A stretch of 64,000 nucleotides of DNA from Lachnospiraceae bacterium 3-1 (lineage in GTDB: Bacteria; Bacillota; Clostridia; Lachnospirales; Lachnospiraceae): assembly GCA_000403255.2 (NCBI GenBank), contig KE159595.1, positions 19,214 through 83,213 of the forward strand, read 5' to 3'. Below the pieces are notes generated by a model. That model did not search any database, was not told where the DNA came from, and was given only the letters and a program-made list of their open reading frames with translations. Shown here piece after piece: positions 43,701 to 52,539 of the stretch. Every line of letters starts with the position of its first letter. Within the stretch, counting starts at the first letter, position 1. The position numbers and the translations under genes are program-made.

Positions 43701-46700
43701 CGTGACACAAAGGTTTCCTGCAAGGATGCCATTGACAGGGCTATCGCAGAGAATTTTGACGGACACCGTCTGCCAAAGGCAACGGCGGAGGGCGTTATCC
43801 GGGAATATGGCATAGAGCGTGTAAGCTATGTGCTTGCGAATACCGTCATGCACCGTAGTCAGGAAGAACGCATTTCCCCGGAGAATAAGGAATGGGCAAA
43901 GTCCATTGAACCGTATGCTATGTATGAGAGCCGGGATATAGTCGCCGCTTCCCACCCTGCCGTGCTGAACGGCTTCATCAACCAGGCAAGGAGATATATT
44001 GAGCGTGAGAAAGCGCTTGCGGCTCAGATCGAAGCAGAACGGGAGCAGACGCAGGAGGATGTGCTGGAGATTGCGGAAGGAGAATTAGAGTGGCACATCA
44101 TACATGAGGCGGATGACGATAACGGACAGCCGGCACAGTGGAGCGCAAAGCTGCCGAATGGGGATTTTCTTTGGATTGACAAAGAAACGGAAGGGTATGC
44201 CCTGTATGACACCCACGATACGGACGCAAGCCCGGTTTCCGTTTCGGAAACACTGGACGGGGCAAAGGAAAGTGGGGAAGATTACGCTTTAGATTCTGCC
44301 AATGCGGAAGAAATGGAGAAAACCACGGTTGCGTTGGAATCCTCAGAGGATTTTGCAGAACCGGCGATAGGATTTTATACCCACCAGTATGCGGACGGAA
44401 GGGAGGGAGTGCGTTACCGGCTTGTGACAACGGCGGAGGACGGGCTTCTGATACCTTATCCGGAGCATGGCCGATTTTTTATCAACCGGGAGTTGGCGCA
44501 GGAGTACATAGAGAATCACATAGATTTGATTGATGTGATTGGATATGATGATATGGTATTCCAGTCCATGCAGAAGCAGAGCCAGTATAAAAGAGAACAG
44601 ACACAGAAAGAAACTTCTGGACATGATGTCCAGAAGTCCGGCGAACCGATTTCCATTGACGGACAGGAGTGCGTAAAGGTGGATGAATGGAATGCCGGGG
44701 ATAACATATATGTCGTTGGCAATTCCGTGGAGGACAGCGATTTCTTCTATGCGTCGGTAAATGGGAAGGACTTTTTTGAGTATGACCATAAGCCGTACCG
44801 GGATGAAGTGGAAGATGATTACATTGACCTGGAAGCCATGCGGGATATTGACCGCCACGAAGCGGAGGTATATGCCCATTTTGAAGGCGGGGCGGAGCCG
44901 GGGTTTTATTATGCCATTTCCCTTACATCAGATGCCTTTGCTGACAGCTATTATATTTCCGTTATGGACGGAAGCACAGGGGAGGAAATACAGAGCTACC
45001 GTGACAGCCACGGGGATATGCCCGCATTTGAAACGGTTGACGAGGCGGTAGAATACTGCCGCAAGAATGGCATTGATTTCGAGAATGCGGCAGAGGTGGA
45101 TCAGTGGCATACCATTGAGATTGAACGTGCAAAGGCGGTTCCTGATGGACAGGTACAGAAAGATGGTACGGAAAAGCCGCTGACCGCAGATGATATACAG
45201 AATCTGGTCTTGACCAATAGAGAATATTTTGCGGGTTCCCGGACTACGGTATATGACTTTGAATGTGACATAAGGGGAGAGCATGATACCCTGCAATATA
45301 CCCTGGAATACCACGACGACGGAGAAGGTTTTACCATTCATACAGAAAAGGATGATATATGGGAACGGATGCCGGAGCCGGAATTAGAACGTCTGGAGGG
45401 GATTCTCAGCAGGGAAGCGGTTTACTTTAAATACCATGAAAAGATAGCAGGGGCAGAAAGCCTTGAGGCTCTGAAAGAGCTTGAGTATGAAATCATGGAA
45501 GATGAATCGCCTTATTTTTCTGCTGTTTCAGAGCGTGTCTGGAATGACTTTACCCGGAAAGAGGAGATGCTGTCCGGCAAAACGCAGGAAACTTCTGGAC
45601 ATGATGTCCAGAAGCGGGATTACCGGATTGGGGATAGGGTATATCTGGACAATAAGCCCTATGAGATTACCCGAACCGATGATTGGAATGTGGAGATCAT
45701 GGATCGCTCCCTGACCAATCCCCCTCGCCGTTTGGAGAGTAAGGAGAACTTTGAGAAGCTGCTGCGGCAGGATGAACGGAATTCACACCTGTTTGCGTCA
45801 GAAGAAAAAGAGCCTGGCCGGACGGGATACGCAACGGAAACCGTGGAGGTCTATCCAGGCGAAAAGAACAATCTGCCCTATGATGTGGTTATTGAAAAGC
45901 TGAACTTCGGGGAGCCGGAGAAAGACGAACCGGAAAAATTAAAGAAGGAAAAGCCTGAACCGGAAAAGCCGGATTATAAAGTTGGCGATACGGTCACCAT
46001 TGAGGGAACGGAGTTTATCATTGAGAATATTTCCGACAGGGAGGTGCAGCTCCGTGACCCGAAACTGCTCTACCCGATCTTCCGGGCGGAGAGTAAGGAA
46101 AATTTTGAACGGCTGTTAGCGGAGGAAACAGGAAATGCCCTGCCGGAGCCGGACATCAGGATTCCCACAAAGCAGGCAGAACCGAAGATTGACAAGTCCG
46201 GAGCCGTTAATTTCCATATCACAGAAGATTCGCCCGGAATGGATGGGGCAAAGGTAGGAGCAGGGTTCTCACCAAAAGAGAAATTCAGGAAGAATATAGA
46301 AGCAACCCGCACCCTCGAAAAGATTGAGGGGGAAAACCGCATAGCCACACCGGAGGAACAGAAGATTTTAGCGCAGTATGTCGGCTGGGGCGGCCTTGCC
46401 GATGCCTTTGACCAGAGCAAAAGCGCATGGGCGGGGGAATACCAGGAATTAAAGAGCCTGCTGTCGGATGCGGAATACGCTTCCGCAAGGGAGAGTACCT
46501 TAAATGCCCATTACACAAGCCCCGTGATTATCCGCAGTATCTATGAAGCCCTGGAACATATGGGGTTTGAAAAAGGAAATGTATTGGAGCCTGCAATGGG
46601 TATCGGCAATTTCTTCGGTATGCTGCCGGAGAATATGCAGGAGAGCAGGCTGTACGGCGTGGAACTGGACGGGATCACCGGACGGATTGCGAAGCAGCTT

Positions 46701-49700
46701 TACCCGAAAGCCAACATTAAGATCTCCGGCTTTGAAAAGACGGACTACCCGAACGATTTTTTTGACGTGGCGGTGGGAAATGTGCCGTTCGGCCAGTACA
46801 AGGTGGCGGACAGGCAGTATGATAAAAATAATTTCCTCATTCACGATTACTTTTTCGCAAAGACTTTGGATAAAGTGCGTCCGGGCGGCGTGGTCGCTTT
46901 CGTGACAAGCAAGGGGACGATGGATAAGAAAAGCCCGGAAGTGCGGAAATACCTTGCGCAGAGGGCGGAGCTTTTGGGGGCGGTCAGACTGCCGAACACC
47001 GCTTTTAAGGAGAACGCAGGAACGGAAGTCACTTCCGATATTTTATTCTTAAAGAAGCGTGACCGGGTTATGGACTTGGAGCCGGATTGGGTACACCTTT
47101 CGGAAGATGAAAACGGTATCGCCATGAACAGCTATTTTGCCGAACACCCGGAGATGATCGTGGGGAAAATGGAGATGGTTTCCGGCCCGTATGGGATGGA
47201 AAGCACCTGCCAGCCTGACACGTCAAGACCCTTTGCGGAGCAGCTTGCGGAAGCCATAAGCCGCATTGACGGGGAGATTGAGGAGGCAGAGCTTGACGGG
47301 CTGGACGATGGACTGTCAGACCAGACAATCCCGGCAGACCCGGAGGTAAAGAATTACAGTTATACGCTTGTGGAGGATAAGGTCTATTACCGGGAAAACT
47401 CCGTCATGAAGCCTGTGGATATGAAAGATTCCATGCTGGAGCGCATTAAGGGCATGGTGGGCATCCGGGATTGTACGCAGGAACTGATCAATGTGCAGCT
47501 TCAGGAATACCCGGATACCGTCATTAAGGAAAAGCAGGCGGAGTTAAACCGGCTGTACGATGATTTCTCCAAAAAGTACGGGCTTATCAATTCCCAGACC
47601 AACAAGAGGGCGTTTAACCAGGACAGCAGCTATTGTCTGTTATGCTCCCTTGAAAAGACGGACGAGGAAGGCAAATTTGTGGGCAAGGCGGATATGTTCA
47701 CGAAGCGTACCATTAAGAAAGCGGAGGTTGTCACAAGCGTTGACACGGCAACCGAAGCCCTTGCGGTGTCGCTGTCAGAGAAGGCGAAGGTTGACCTTGA
47801 CTATATGGCGGAGCTGTCCGGGAAAAGCGTTGACAGGATAAAAGAGGAACTGACGGGAATTATCTTCCAGAATCCCGTGACGGACAAATGGGAAACGGCG
47901 GACGAGTATTTAAGCGGCAACGTCCGTGACAAGCTGGAAACGGCGAAAACCTATGCGGAGAACCACCCGGAATATGCCGTAAATGTGCAGGCGCTCACGC
48001 AGGTGCAGCCCAAAGAGCTTGACGCAAGTGAGATTGAGGTGCGTATCGGCGCAACATGGGTGAAGCCGGAGTACCTGGAGGATTTCATGCGTGACACCTT
48101 TGAAACGCCGCAGCATTTACTTGACAGGAACGTCATGGGCATACAGTTTTCCGGCGTGACCGGGCAGTGGAACGTCAAGGGCAAAAATGCGGATTATGGA
48201 AATTCCCTCGTGAACATGACTTATGGAACAAGCCGCAGGAACGCCTACCAGATTTTGGAGGATTCCCTGAATTTAAAAGACAGCCGGGTATATGACACAA
48301 TCACGGAGGATGGGAAAGAAAAGCGGGTTTTGAACAAAAAGGAAACCACCCTTGCGGCGCAGAAGCAGGACACCATACGGGAAGCCTTTAAGGACTGGGT
48401 ATTCCGTGACCCGGACAGGCGGCAGGACTTGGTGGCGAAATACAATAAGCTGTTCAATTCCACAAGGCCGAGGGAGTATGACGGCGAGCATCTGAAATTC
48501 CCCGGCATGACACCGGATATTGAGCTAAAGCCCCACCAGAAAAGCGCAGTCGCACACGTTTTATATGGGGATAATACCTTACTGGCGCATTGTGTCGGGG
48601 CGGGCAAGACCTTTGAGATGACAGCGGCGGCGATGGAGAGCAAGCGGTTAGGTTTATGCCAAAAGAGCCTGTTTGTGGTTCCGAACCATTTGACGGAGCA
48701 GTGGGCGAGTGATTTTCTCCGTTTATATCCCGGCGCAAATATCCTTGCGGCAACGAAGAAAGATTTTGAGCCTGCCAACCGGAAGAAATTCTGTTCCCGG
48801 ATAGCGACAGGCGATTATGATGCGGTGATCATCGGGCATTCGCAGTTTGAGAAGATACCGCTGTCAATGGAGCGTCAGGAAGCCATGATAGAGAGGCAGA
48901 TCAGCGAGATCGAGCTTGCCATAGAGCAGGCGAAAGCCGACAATGGGGAGCGCTATACCATTAAGCAGATGGAGAAAACAAGGAAATCTCTTGAAGCAAG
49001 GCTTGAGAAGCTGAACGATACATCAAGGAAAGACAATGTAGTGACCTTTGAGCAGCTTGGCGTTGACAGGCTCTTTGTAGACGAGAGCCATTTTTACAAA
49101 AATCTTTTCCTGTACACAAAGATGCGGAACGTGGCGGGCATCGCACAGACGGAGGCGCAGAAGTCCTCGGATATGTTCGCAAAGTGCCAGTACCTGGATG
49201 AACTGACGGGCGGCAAGGGCGTGACTTTCGCAACCGGAACGCCGATCAGCAACAGCATGACGGAATTATATACGAATATGCGCTATCTCCAGTATGGCAC
49301 GTTGCAGAAGTTAGGGCTTGGGCATTTTGACAGTTGGGCTTCTTCTTTTGGCGAAACGCAAACGGCGATAGAATTAAGCCCTGAAGGAACAGGGTATAGG
49401 GCAAAGACAAGGTTTGCGAAGTTTTTCAACTTGCCGGAACTGATAGCATTATTCAAAGAAAGTGCGGATATTCAAACGCCGGATATGCTAAAGCTGCCTG
49501 TGCCGGAGGCAGAGTATGAGAACGTGGTATTAAAGCCCAGCGAGTACCAGCAGGATATGGTTTCCTCACTGGCTGACAGGGCGGAAGCGGTGCGTAACAG
49601 GCTTGTGGAGCCGTATCAGGATAATATGCTGAAAATCACAAACGATGGAAGGAAGCTGGCCCTGGATCAGCGCCTTATCAATGATATGCTGCCGGACAGT

Positions 49701-51257
49701 GAAACTTCCAAATCGGCAACCTGTGTGGGAAAGTCGTTTGAAATATGGGAGCAGACAAAGGAGAAGAAGTCTGCACAGATAATTTTTTGTGATCTCTCGA
49801 CACCGAAAGGGGATGGCACATTTAATGTTTATGAGGACATAAAAAACAAGCTGGTGGAGAAAGGAGTGCCGCCGGAGGAAATCGCATTTATCCATGAAGC
49901 AAATACGGAATTAAGGAAAGCGGAGCTGTTTGGCAAGGTAAGAAGCGGGCAGGTTCGTTTTTTATTGGGTTCCACGCAGAAAATGGGCGCAGGAACCAAC
50001 GTGCAGGACAGATTGATTGCTTTACATCACCTTGATGTGCCGTGGCGCCCGTCCGACATTGAACAGCAGGAGGGGCGGATTTTAAGGCAGGGCAACCTCA
50101 ATCCAAAGGTCAAGATTTTCCGGTATGTGACAGAAGGCACATTCGACAGCTATTCATGGCAGCTGATCGAAAATAAGCAGAAGTTCATCGGGCAGATCAT
50201 GACGAGCAAATCCCCTGTGCGCAGCTGTGAGGACGTGGATGAGGCGGCGCTCACTTATGCGGAGGTGAAAGCCTTAGCTACCGGGAACCCGTACATTAAA
50301 GAAAAGATGGATCTCGACATTCAGGTGTCAAAGCTGAAGCTGATGAAGGCGAACCATACAAGCCAGAAATATAAACTTGAGGATAATATCGCAAAGCACT
50401 ATCCGCAGCAGATCGCCATCCTGAAGGAGAGGATAGAGGGCATGGAGGCAGATATTCAGACCGCAAAAGCAAACCTCCCGGCAGATAAAGAGCAGTTTTT
50501 GATGAAAGTCGGGGATAAGGTTTATACGGACAAAAAAGAAGCCGGGGCTGCCCTTGTGGAGATGTGCAAGGAGATGAAAACCGTCAATGTGCCTGCCACG
50601 GTCGGGGAGTATGCTGGATTTAAGATGGCGGTGTCCTTTGATTCATTCAATCACAAATTTGTGATGAATTTAAAAGGGCAGCTTTCCCATAACTTAGAAG
50701 TCGGTTCTGACCCTCTCGGCAACATCGCCCGTATCAACCACGCCCTGGAATCCATGCCGAAGCAGCTTTCTGAAGCGCAGACGAAACTGGAAACTGTGCA
50801 GCGGCAGCTTGAAACCGCAAAAGTGGAGGTCACAAAGCCATTCGTACAGGAAGCGGAGCTTGCGGAGAAGCTGGAACGGTTATCCGCCTTAAATGCCCTG
50901 CTTAATATGGACGAAAAGGGCGATGACGCACTCGGCATGGACGATGCTCCGGAGGAAGAAAACGGAGGGCAGGAAACTTCTGGACATGATGTCCAGAAGT
51001 CAGCACAGGAAGAAAAGACTTCCGAAAGACCGGAAACAGGCGAAAGAGCCGCCAATGCACCGATACCGTACCCGGTAGAAAACGCAAGGCATGATTACAC
51101 AATGGGCAGTGGAGGACTGAGAGCTGCGGCGGCAATGGCTGACAAGCCTGCGCAGAGGGCATCGTTAAAAGAAAAGTTGGCAGCATACAAAGCGCAAGTG
51201 TCTGGGGCAGACCGGGCAGATACTGATAAAGCGAAGAGGAAGGAGGAAACGCTGTAA
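40764..51257 (+). CDS. Giant polyvalent protein: N6-adenine methylase plus SNF2 helicase
   Basis: About 3,497 residues. N-terminal domain (1-230); a low-complexity linker (about 320-440) that is the out-of-frame reading of tnpV; two LPD-type repeats near 650-950 (FLKKEYGTTGKGFEFEG and FLKKEYGIGG); a DUF3849-like block (NFDGHRLPKATAEGV); YodL-like modules; a methylase with EPAMGIGNFFG and NVPF (2006-2009); an SNF2 helicase with VGAGKT (2611-2616), DESH (2773-2776) and a QQEGRILRQ C-terminal motif; and a RASLKEKLAAYKAQV tail. Such proteins probably enter the recipient with the DNA and modify it. Three in-frame palindromes form linkers. AAGGAGG is 6 bases before ATG 40764. Confidence 0.92.
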   Translation: MDRGYLVSKKYHEISILAGETARQVSKNGREWAKYLTTAARLYRYPFEDQMLIYAQRPGATACATMETWNEKMFCWVNRGAKGIALFDRDSERPRLKYVFDVSDVHKARRIGKDPYLWELREEHKGAVLAQLEKTYGETNKNNPFEGRLIEIARRIAEDYYGEIMQDMSYAKEGSFLEELDELNVGLRLRETLSASIAYTLLSRCGADMDFWKDELNFDYISEFNTSMALSVIGNATTDMCKPVLMEIGRTVAAYDRQMARQKAADKARERTDGAQAAAEKNPEKVLANEPEPRYNALKRESENEPQIDTDTNHIETEGITHGTDIREERGLPDTQPNSGQRAGGAADQVRADAEELPEGTPEGDLQRASDGGQAESALPGDTEAGGGKDGLPDRADGESRGSGRSAESVRSDEMGGEDERHQALGRGNRTDGAGLQPLTSEAQPNKETEKPDDGEDSLSGSFLDNLDFAEKAMEVQKGVLCSDDFLIHKRPEIAGYFAAEPDASLQTEYFKNCFHFNTYYGYEAAGIPVGFYANEEGIHINMTGKPGVENETHISWEDARFFVNSYMEDDVYLLPGEKAEQIDTNGMYQQLDLFSLFSEQVGSIAMKEAEEGILPAEKAGPGQPKAAFPQEQVDTILRSGGGRDDSRKRIYAKYQQGKMPEEMAEFLKKEYGTTGKGFEFEGKQVAVWFDGQGMRVGKGTSAMENPALTMDWKEIEAQIRSQVENGSYMGANEAYLVDEVERGRIANFTAYFFYDGMGEMPEEIFEKVGNRSDAHERMVELLSSPEGIDLVASHMDKALEQLESGEKKLRFRSVMPKEELRAELDNLLLQKKTFPVSDHVEVKKEDFITQDEIDHRLGRGSSFEHGSFRIYDYFMEGHGSKEAAAFLKKEYGIGGSTHALAGADHSYENHDGKGIRLEKGSIMEPYTKVLLPWKAVEKRIRKLIQEDKYLSPKGKEAYAEYKEEQAQKELEKALAKIERDTKVSCKDAIDRAIAENFDGHRLPKATAEGVIREYGIERVSYVLANTVMHRSQEERISPENKEWAKSIEPYAMYESRDIVAASHPAVLNGFINQARRYIEREKALAAQIEAEREQTQEDVLEIAEGELEWHIIHEADDDNGQPAQWSAKLPNGDFLWIDKETEGYALYDTHDTDASPVSVSETLDGAKESGEDYALDSANAEEMEKTTVALESSEDFAEPAIGFYTHQYADGREGVRYRLVTTAEDGLLIPYPEHGRFFINRELAQEYIENHIDLIDVIGYDDMVFQSMQKQSQYKREQTQKETSGHDVQKSGEPISIDGQECVKVDEWNAGDNIYVVGNSVEDSDFFYASVNGKDFFEYDHKPYRDEVEDDYIDLEAMRDIDRHEAEVYAHFEGGAEPGFYYAISLTSDAFADSYYISVMDGSTGEEIQSYRDSHGDMPAFETVDEAVEYCRKNGIDFENAAEVDQWHTIEIERAKAVPDGQVQKDGTEKPLTADDIQNLVLTNREYFAGSRTTVYDFECDIRGEHDTLQYTLEYHDDGEGFTIHTEKDDIWERMPEPELERLEGILSREAVYFKYHEKIAGAESLEALKELEYEIMEDESPYFSAVSERVWNDFTRKEEMLSGKTQETSGHDVQKRDYRIGDRVYLDNKPYEITRTDDWNVEIMDRSLTNPPRRLESKENFEKLLRQDERNSHLFASEEKEPGRTGYATETVEVYPGEKNNLPYDVVIEKLNFGEPEKDEPEKLKKEKPEPEKPDYKVGDTVTIEGTEFIIENISDREVQLRDPKLLYPIFRAESKENFERLLAEETGNALPEPDIRIPTKQAEPKIDKSGAVNFHITEDSPGMDGAKVGAGFSPKEKFRKNIEATRTLEKIEGENRIATPEEQKILAQYVGWGGLADAFDQSKSAWAGEYQELKSLLSDAEYASARESTLNAHYTSPVIIRSIYEALEHMGFEKGNVLEPAMGIGNFFGMLPENMQESRLYGVELDGITGRIAKQLYPKANIKISGFEKTDYPNDFFDVAVGNVPFGQYKVADRQYDKNNFLIHDYFFAKTLDKVRPGGVVAFVTSKGTMDKKSPEVRKYLAQRAELLGAVRLPNTAFKENAGTEVTSDILFLKKRDRVMDLEPDWVHLSEDENGIAMNSYFAEHPEMIVGKMEMVSGPYGMESTCQPDTSRPFAEQLAEAISRIDGEIEEAELDGLDDGLSDQTIPADPEVKNYSYTLVEDKVYYRENSVMKPVDMKDSMLERIKGMVGIRDCTQELINVQLQEYPDTVIKEKQAELNRLYDDFSKKYGLINSQTNKRAFNQDSSYCLLCSLEKTDEEGKFVGKADMFTKRTIKKAEVVTSVDTATEALAVSLSEKAKVDLDYMAELSGKSVDRIKEELTGIIFQNPVTDKWETADEYLSGNVRDKLETAKTYAENHPEYAVNVQALTQVQPKELDASEIEVRIGATWVKPEYLEDFMRDTFETPQHLLDRNVMGIQFSGVTGQWNVKGKNADYGNSLVNMTYGTSRRNAYQILEDSLNLKDSRVYDTITEDGKEKRVLNKKETTLAAQKQDTIREAFKDWVFRDPDRRQDLVAKYNKLFNSTRPREYDGEHLKFPGMTPDIELKPHQKSAVAHVLYGDNTLLAHCVGAGKTFEMTAAAMESKRLGLCQKSLFVVPNHLTEQWASDFLRLYPGANILAATKKDFEPANRKKFCSRIATGDYDAVIIGHSQFEKIPLSMERQEAMIERQISEIELAIEQAKADNGERYTIKQMEKTRKSLEARLEKLNDTSRKDNVVTFEQLGVDRLFVDESHFYKNLFLYTKMRNVAGIAQTEAQKSSDMFAKCQYLDELTGGKGVTFATGTPISNSMTELYTNMRYLQYGTLQKLGLGHFDSWASSFGETQTAIELSPEGTGYRAKTRFAKFFNLPELIALFKESADIQTPDMLKLPVPEAEYENVVLKPSEYQQDMVSSLADRAEAVRNRLVEPYQDNMLKITNDGRKLALDQRLINDMLPDSETSKSATCVGKSFEIWEQTKEKKSAQIIFCDLSTPKGDGTFNVYEDIKNKLVEKGVPPEEIAFIHEANTELRKAELFGKVRSGQVRFLLGSTQKMGAGTNVQDRLIALHHLDVPWRPSDIEQQEGRILRQGNLNPKVKIFRYVTEGTFDSYSWQLIENKQKFIGQIMTSKSPVRSCEDVDEAALTYAEVKALATGNPYIKEKMDLDIQVSKLKLMKANHTSQKYKLEDNIAKHYPQQIAILKERIEGMEADIQTAKANLPADKEQFLMKVGDKVYTDKKEAGAALVEMCKEMKTVNVPATVGEYAGFKMAVSFDSFNHKFVMNLKGQLSHNLEVGSDPLGNIARINHALESMPKQLSEAQTKLETVQRQLETAKVEVTKPFVQEAELAEKLERLSALNALLNMDEKGDDALGMDDAPEEENGGQETSGHDVQKSAQEEKTSERPETGERAANAPIPYPVENARHDYTMGSGGLRAAAAMADKPAQRASLKEKLAAYKAQVSGADRADTDKAKRKEETL
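41623..41651 (+). promoter_or_regulatory. Internal promoter upstream of the embedded tnpV
   Basis: TTGCAA (41623-41628), 17-base spacer and TATAAT (41646-41651), inside the giant gene and 77 bases before the embedded tnpV start. Identical box sequences and spacing occur in the symE promoter at 4942-4970. Confidence 0.6.
41728..42081 (+). CDS. tnpV: TnpV encoded in the +1 frame inside the giant gene
   Basis: A complete 117-residue TnpV: MELTYEKNGDYLIPNLI, then LTKYGLMRKNYLKEHRRG, then ERMDFLTEQMAKAEGVDEAL, then MKWVAKMNGIRHSAEE and a LTELVYSL end. It has its own AACGGAGGG (41711-41719), ATG, stop and upstream promoter. The giant gene stays open through the whole stretch in another frame, reading a Gly/Arg/Glu-rich linker. 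Family conservation is in the TnpV frame, so tnpV is the older reading and the linker is overprinted on it. Confidence 0.85.
   Translation: MELTYEKNGDYLIPNLIPDSEPEEPLTKYGLMRKNYLKEHRRGIYSGLLMEGRLKAHCLEIQRQAEERMDFLTEQMAKAEGVDEALKASDQMKWVAKMNGIRHSAEETVLTELVYSL
44614..44636. repeat. In-frame 23-bp palindrome, copy 2
   Basis: Arms CTTCTGGACAT/ATGTCCAGAAG with central G, encoding TSGHDVQK in the giant protein near residue 1287. Confidence 0.9.
45592..45614. repeat. In-frame 23-bp palindrome, copy 3
   Basis: Identical to copy 2; encodes TSGHDVQK near residue 1613 of the giant protein. Confidence 0.9.
50977..50999. repeat. In-frame 23-bp palindrome, copy 4
   Basis: Identical to copy 2; encodes TSGHDVQK near residue 3408, just before the C-terminal tail of the giant protein. 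Confidence 0.9.
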
Positions 51258-51416
51258 CAATCATAAAACTAATCAAATTTCAATTATTGTCCGGGATGGC
51301 AATTATAAAGTTCCGATTGATTTAGCCGGGATTTCGGGGTATAATGGCATTGAGGTCATATACCTTTTGGGAATGGCTTTTGCATTTCCACCATACAAAA
51401 AGGAGGTTTATGGCTG

Positions 51417-52397
51417 ATGGATACGGAAATAAAGAATGCGGTCAGCATGGCAGACCAGGACGCACAGTATGATGATAAGGCAAAACGCCTGTTGGGAAAT
51501 AAGATCATTCTGGCGCATATCCTGGTAAAGACGGTTGATGAGTTCCGGGGAATGAACCCGAAAGATGTGGTGTCTTATATTGAGGGAGAGCCATTTATCA
51601 GCGTGGTTCCGGTAGAGCCGGGGCTGACCAATATTGAAAAAATACCGTCTAACGACAGCAAACTATCTAAGGATAGTTCGGAAAACGGGCAGCGCATTGT
51701 CGGGATGAATACGGAAAATGCGGAGATAAACGAGGGGCTTGTAAGGTTTGACATTATCTTTTATGTGCGCATGAAAGACGGCATTTCACAGGTTATCGTA
51801 AACGTGGAAGCACAGAAAGATGAACCGTCAGGCTACCATATCTTAAACAGGGCAGTTTTCTATGTGAGCCGCCTTGTTTCCTCGCAGAAGGAACGGGATT
51901 TTGTCAAGACAAACTATAACGACATCAGGCGTGTATTTTCGATTTGGGTGTGTATGGGCATGGACGAAAGCAGTATGGCTTATGTGCATCTTGCGAAAGA
52001 CGATCTGCTCGGTTCCTATCCGTGGAAAGGCGGGCTTGACCTGCTGAATATTGTCCTGATAGGTATATCAAATGAACTTCCGGAGCATGATGAAAAGTAT
52101 GAGCTGCACCGTTTGCTGAGTACGTTGCTTTCGGCGGAATTGACCGTTGATGAGAAATTAGGGATTATTAAAACTGAGTACAGTATTCCGGTAGATGAAA
52201 AATTGAGAAAGGATATGAGCGCTATGTGTAATCTTTCACAGGGGATCAGAGAAAATGCAACAGATAATGCTATAACTGGCGTGATTATGAATATGCACAG
52301 AGATGGTTATTCATCAGAACAAATAGCAAGGATTGTTGAAAAGACCATAGAGGAAGTGGAGGCTGTCATTAGAAAAAGAGAGCCAGTATTAGCATAA
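51417..52397 (+). CDS. Rpn-like PD-(D/E)XK nuclease family protein
   Basis: A 326-residue protein. The nuclease core is visible as VRFDIIFYVRM, then SQVIVNVEAQKDE, giving the Asp and Glu-x-Gln of PD-(D/E)XK folds (about residues 108-137). The region LGNKIILAHILVKTVDEF precedes it and a helical C-terminus with YSSEQIARIVEKTIEEVEAV follows, as in the Rpn/transposase_31-like group of Firmicutes. Function could be recombination-linked or defensive. AAAGGAGG lies ten bases before ATG 51417; the ATG at 51411 is in another frame. It lies between the two giant genes. Confidence 0.8.
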   Translation: MDTEIKNAVSMADQDAQYDDKAKRLLGNKIILAHILVKTVDEFRGMNPKDVVSYIEGEPFISVVPVEPGLTNIEKIPSNDSKLSKDSSENGQRIVGMNTENAEINEGLVRFDIIFYVRMKDGISQVIVNVEAQKDEPSGYHILNRAVFYVSRLVSSQKERDFVKTNYNDIRRVFSIWVCMGMDESSMAYVHLAKDDLLGSYPWKGGLDLLNIVLIGISNELPEHDEKYELHRLLSTLLSAELTVDEKLGIIKTEYSIPVDEKLRKDMSAMCNLSQGIRENATDNAITGVIMNMHRDGYSSEQIARIVEKTIEEVEAVIRKREPVLA

Positions 52398-52425
52398 TTA
52401 CAGCAACTTAATAACACAAGCAGTA

Positions 52426-52475
52426 AAGCAGTGAATTTGTTTTTGCGTTATATAAAACAATTCGCTGCTTTTTTG
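52426..52475 (+). terminator. Strong intrinsic terminator after the nuclease gene
   Basis: AAGCAGTGAATT (52426-52437) pairs with AATTCGCTGCTT (52459-52470; one G:U), then a T run. Confidence 0.75.
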
Positions 52476-52539
52476 TTTTCGGGAAGAAAGACAGTCATAA
52501 CAGATTGTCTTTTTTTCATGCAAAGAAAGGAAATCAAAT

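Noticed and set aside
51256..51416. Open frame reading ISIIVRDGNYKVPIDLAG just after the giant gene
   Set aside because: The peptide looks protein-like, but it has no ATG, GTG or TTG start with a ribosome site; it may be a remnant or use a rare start, so no gene was called.
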